A DNA stretch of 9,717 nucleotides from Phycisphaerales bacterium UBA2402. Lineage in GTDB: Bacteria > Planctomycetota > Phycisphaerae > Phycisphaerales > UBA1924. Position 1 is the first letter of the stretch. Every line of letters begins with the position of its first letter. Positions 6,360 to 9,717 of the stretch are shown here, piece by piece. The stretch is from assembly GCA_002343715.1 (NCBI GenBank), contig DDSA01000085.1:1-9717 (forward strand), in the 5' to 3' direction. The notes beneath the pieces are model-generated. The model was not told the origin of the DNA and searched no databases. It was given only the letters and a program-made list of their open reading frames with translations. The position numbers were made by a program, and so were the translations under genes.

Positions 6360-6617
6360 ATGTTGAACAGATCCATGAATGATCCGCGTGGCCAACTCGA
6401 TATGACCGAGGGTCTTGGTGATGCAATATCACGCGGTCGCGATGCGGGTCGCCCGTGGATTCAGGTCTGGTTCGCCTGCGCGGGTGTGTATCAGCGTGTC
6501 TTTCGATCCGTGGATGGCTCGCGCTACGTGGCGCGGTGTGCCAAGTGCGGGAAGACCATGAACTTCAGGGTCGGAGAGGGCGGTACGAATCGGCGCCTCT
6601 TCGAAGTCCGATGTTGA
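6360..6617 (+). CDS. Small planctomycete-type four-Cys (zinc-ribbon-like) protein
   Basis: The protein has 85 residues. The first 30 are polar and probably disordered. The rest is a compact domain starting 'PWIQVWFACAG', followed by 'RVFRSVDGSRYVARCAKCGK' and 'FRVGEGGTNRRLFEVRC'. The four cysteines (40, 60, 63 and 85, the last being the C-terminal residue) fit a split zinc ribbon with one CxxC knuckle. I recall similar short proteins in planctomycetes, but none with a known role. It could bind nucleic acid or a protein partner. The start is uncertain: ATG 6360 and ATG 6375 (Met6) both lack a good RBS. It converges with the large membrane-protein gene, leaving 10 bases between stops that form part of the palindrome AGCCGCGGCT (6620-6629). 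Confidence 0.7.
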   Translation: MLNRSMNDPRGQLDMTEGLGDAISRGRDAGRPWIQVWFACAGVYQRVFRSVDGSRYVARCAKCGKTMNFRVGEGGTNRRLFEVRC

Positions 6618-6627
6618 CAAGCCGCGG

Positions 6628-8628
6628 CTATCGGTCGTTGTCGTTGATGATGAAATCAAACCCCCGTGTGGTGGGGCCATCGGACCCGGTGAGCACGAAC
6701 CAGGCGTTATTGGGGGCGGGCTGCCTGCCGCCATCGTCGATCCCGTCGATCCCGGGGATGTAGACCAGATAGCGCCTGCCCTGGGCATCGGGTCCGGGGA
6801 GTTTCACGTAGAAGAACGGTTGACCGGAGTACGGGTCGATCGGAATGGCGGGAAGGAACTCCGGCACCAGCGCGGCCAGTGAGTCGGGGTCAGTACCGTT
6901 CTTGAATCGATACTTCGCGAGCGCCAGCAGGACCGCCATGCCCCGGCGTTCCATCGTGATCTGATCCTCGGAGCGGAGAATCTTGCTCAGCGCGGGCAGG
7001 AGTATGTCGACCAACACCAGCCCGGATTCATCCCACTGCGGGGGTGCGGGTTGACGCGCGAAGAGTTCTTCAGTTGAGAGAACCTTGGCTGTCCCAAAGA
7101 CCTCTTGCACGGCGGTCAGATTCTCGGCGAATGTCCCGAGCCGACCCGAGATGACCCCGCCGGACAACGTGCGGATCGCCGAGGAGAACTTGCCGAGCCG
7201 AACGGTCGCGGGGTCCGAGAAGAATCCGCAGAGATAATCCGTCGCCATGGCGCGTTCCGCATCGATCAAGAGATCAATGCTCACACGCATGGTCTGCTCG
7301 GCGATGGCGGTCTCGATGGCGGCCACGACTTCCGGCGTGGGGTGGAATGCCAGCGCGTGCCTCGCGCGGGCGAGCGCCAGCGATTCGATCGCGATGCCCA
7401 CGAGCCGGTTGACGGCCAGCCCTTGGTGTGCCGCGATGCGGGAGAGGGCCAGCGTGCTCCGCAGCGCATCCGCGAAGTCGGCGGTGTCACCCCGTTCAAG
7501 TGCCTGGTGCATCCGTGCTGCACCCATCCGCGCCAGAGATCGCATCGGCCCCAGATTTGAACTCATGTACGAGGCCAGAGGGCTGCCGGGGGGCAGGCCC
7601 GGATCCTCGACAGCGCGGCGGCAATCCGCGGCTTGCCGCAGGGTGTCGAACAACCCTTTGGCGCGGTACTCCTCGAGCAGTTGAATCGCCAAAGCCCGGT
7701 TCGCCTCGTTCACGGCTCGTTCATTCTCGGTCGGTTCACGTCCGAAGGCGCGAATCGGCCACTCGTATACAAAGGTGAACTCGGGGTGGGTGGCCTTCGC
7801 GGGCGGGGGCGTCGTGCCTTTCCAGATGCCCGCATCGATTGTCTGCATGAGCACGACGGCCTGCTGAAAGCGCTCGAAGCCGTTGGGATCCTCGGGCGTC
7901 ACACCCGGGGGTTGATGAGCCTCGATCAAGGCCATCAGCGCCTCGATGCCGGGCTTTTGGGTGATCGCCGCGGCGGCCTGTTTGCGGAGCCGGATTTCAT
8001 AGGTTCCCCAGGCGAGAGGGAGTCCAAAGACCAGCACCCCGCCGATGACCCACGCGGAACGCCGCAGGAACCGCACGCGCCCGGGGGTCAAAAAGAGGGG
8101 TTTGGGCAGGGCATCGGGCGAGGGTGTGTACCGGGCCATGCCCGACTCATCGAGCGTGAGTTCGCCCAGCGACGGGTCCACGTGGCACTCGGTGGCGCAC
8201 TCGGGGCAGGCGACGGTGTTCCCATCGCCGACGGGAAGGCCAATGAGTGTGTAGCGGCAGTTCAGGCAGACGCCGCGGGCCCGAAGGACGTACCGCACCC
8301 GCCGCCTCAGCAGGAAGTCGCGGGTCAGAAAGCCCGCAAGCGGGGCCAGACCGAGGCAGGGAACCGCGATCAGGACCATCAGAAGGGCCATGCCCAGGGG
8401 CGTGCCCTGTCGGATCGGGGTCCAGCGGTCGATGGCACCCCCGGCGTACCAGAGCGGGAAAAGGCCCGCGATCATCGCCACGACAAAGGCCAGACCGACC
8501 AACCCCATGCGCACCGCGGATCGAACGAACCCCCGCCGCGCAGCCCGGACGAACCGTTCGCACCGGTCATCGTCGTAGCGGTCGAGTTCGGGGAACGCCC
8601 GGTAGATGCGACGGGTGATGATCCTCAT
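6628..8628 (-). CDS. Large membrane-anchored zinc-ribbon protein, planctomycete type, function unknown
   Basis: The protein has 666 residues. Helices at about 41-62, 79-101 and 191-209 anchor it. Between the second and third is a four-Cys zinc ribbon, CLNC (121-124) and CPEC (141-144), on the same side as the basic N-terminus and so probably cytoplasmic. Residues from about 210 to 560 form a long alpha-helical region, presumably outside the cytoplasm. The C-terminus has 'MAVLLALAKYRFKNGTDPDS', 'LVPEFLPAIPIDPYSGQPF' and 'YLVYIPGIDGIDDGG'. This arrangement resembles the C-terminal part of type II secretion pseudopilin-like proteins and recurs in many planctomycete proteins of unknown role. No catalytic motif is recognised. 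The start at 8628 has only a weak RBS. The gene is divergent from the lyase gene, with 166 bases between start codons, so the two may share control. Confidence 0.8.
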   Translation of the reverse strand: MRIITRRIYRAFPELDRYDDDRCERFVRAARRGFVRSAVRMGLVGLAFVVAMIAGLFPLWYAGGAIDRWTPIRQGTPLGMALLMVLIAVPCLGLAPLAGFLTRDFLLRRRVRYVLRARGVCLNCRYTLIGLPVGDGNTVACPECATECHVDPSLGELTLDESGMARYTPSPDALPKPLFLTPGRVRFLRRSAWVIGGVLVFGLPLAWGTYEIRLRKQAAAAITQKPGIEALMALIEAHQPPGVTPEDPNGFERFQQAVVLMQTIDAGIWKGTTPPPAKATHPEFTFVYEWPIRAFGREPTENERAVNEANRALAIQLLEEYRAKGLFDTLRQAADCRRAVEDPGLPPGSPLASYMSSNLGPMRSLARMGAARMHQALERGDTADFADALRSTLALSRIAAHQGLAVNRLVGIAIESLALARARHALAFHPTPEVVAAIETAIAEQTMRVSIDLLIDAERAMATDYLCGFFSDPATVRLGKFSSAIRTLSGGVISGRLGTFAENLTAVQEVFGTAKVLSTEELFARQPAPPQWDESGLVLVDILLPALSKILRSEDQITMERRGMAVLLALAKYRFKNGTDPDSLAALVPEFLPAIPIDPYSGQPFFYVKLPGPDAQGRRYLVYIPGIDGIDDGGRQPAPNNAWFVLTGSDGPTTRGFDFIINDNDR

Positions 8629-8662
8629 GGATACCGGAGTCTACGGGCGGGGGCGTCCGATG

Positions 8663-8693
8663 TTGCAGCGGGGTGCCGCCGGGCGGCTATAAT
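8663..8693 (+). promoter_or_regulatory. Promoter of the lyase gene with perfect -10 and a dyad in the spacer
   Basis: TATAAT at 8688-8693 is a perfect -10, which stands out in this GC-rich DNA. The best -35 is TTGCAG (8663-8668) with a 19-base spacer, a poor match that suggests help from an activator or another sigma factor. A perfect inverted repeat GCCGCC-g-GGCGGC (8675-8687) fills the spacer up to the -10 box and could be an operator. Transcription would start near 8700, giving a leader of about 95 bases. Confidence 0.5.
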
Positions 8694-8700
8694 GGACATA

Positions 8701-9717
<1,017 letters not shown>

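Noticed and set aside
2752..6626. The 12-mer TGACAAGCCGCG at both 2752-2763 and 6615-6626, each at the end of a gene
   Set aside because: A few exact 12-mer pairs are expected by chance in a window this long, and the match does not extend or form part of a larger repeat.
6620..6629. Palindrome AGCCGCGGCT between the convergent stops as a bidirectional terminator
   Set aside because: It has no loop sequence and no T-run, and is too short to form a stable terminator hairpin.

Overview
The window is high-GC bacterial chromosome that I attribute to a planctomycete of the class Phycisphaerae. Two neighbouring exported proteins end in the short Cys-rich EF-hand tail ending in Gly-Cys that is typical of that group (GC-type dockerin). 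A large membrane protein with a zinc ribbon and a C-terminal 'DPYSGQPF ... DGIDDGG' segment, and an 85-residue four-Cys protein, are also of planctomycete type. lpxI points to a lipid A-making diderm. There are no RNA genes, insertion sequences, CRISPR arrays or phage genes.

Layout. (1) 1-2751: two same-strand genes for exported proteins with collinear 58-residue GC-type dockerin tails. The first is cut by the window edge, and a strong hairpin separates them. (2) 2752-3143: a 392-base gene-free stretch with several inverted repeats and a candidate promoter. (3) 3144-4955: a probable two-gene operon, a patatin-like phospholipase lipoprotein followed by a four-helix inner-membrane protein. (4) 5097-6053, minus strand: lpxI (DUF1009), convergent with that operon. 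(5) 6054-6359: a divergent intergenic region with an AT-rich patch carrying helically phased CTAA/CTAG motifs. (6) 6360-6617: a small four-Cys protein. (7) 6628-8628, minus strand: a 666-residue membrane-anchored zinc-ribbon protein, convergent with the small gene across 10 bases. (8) 8629-9717: a promoter with a perfect TATAAT, a structured leader with a possible 16-codon peptide, and the first 307 codons of a tyrosine phenol-lyase/tryptophanase family enzyme that runs off the window.

Most of the genes look like unrelated housekeeping or envelope functions. The only clear functional groupings are the two dockerin-tail proteins and the patatin/membrane-protein pair. I do not see a coherent new multi-gene system. 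The most interesting signals are the leader of the lyase gene, the active-site substitutions in that lyase, the phased motifs upstream of the small Cys protein, and the duplicated GC-type tails.
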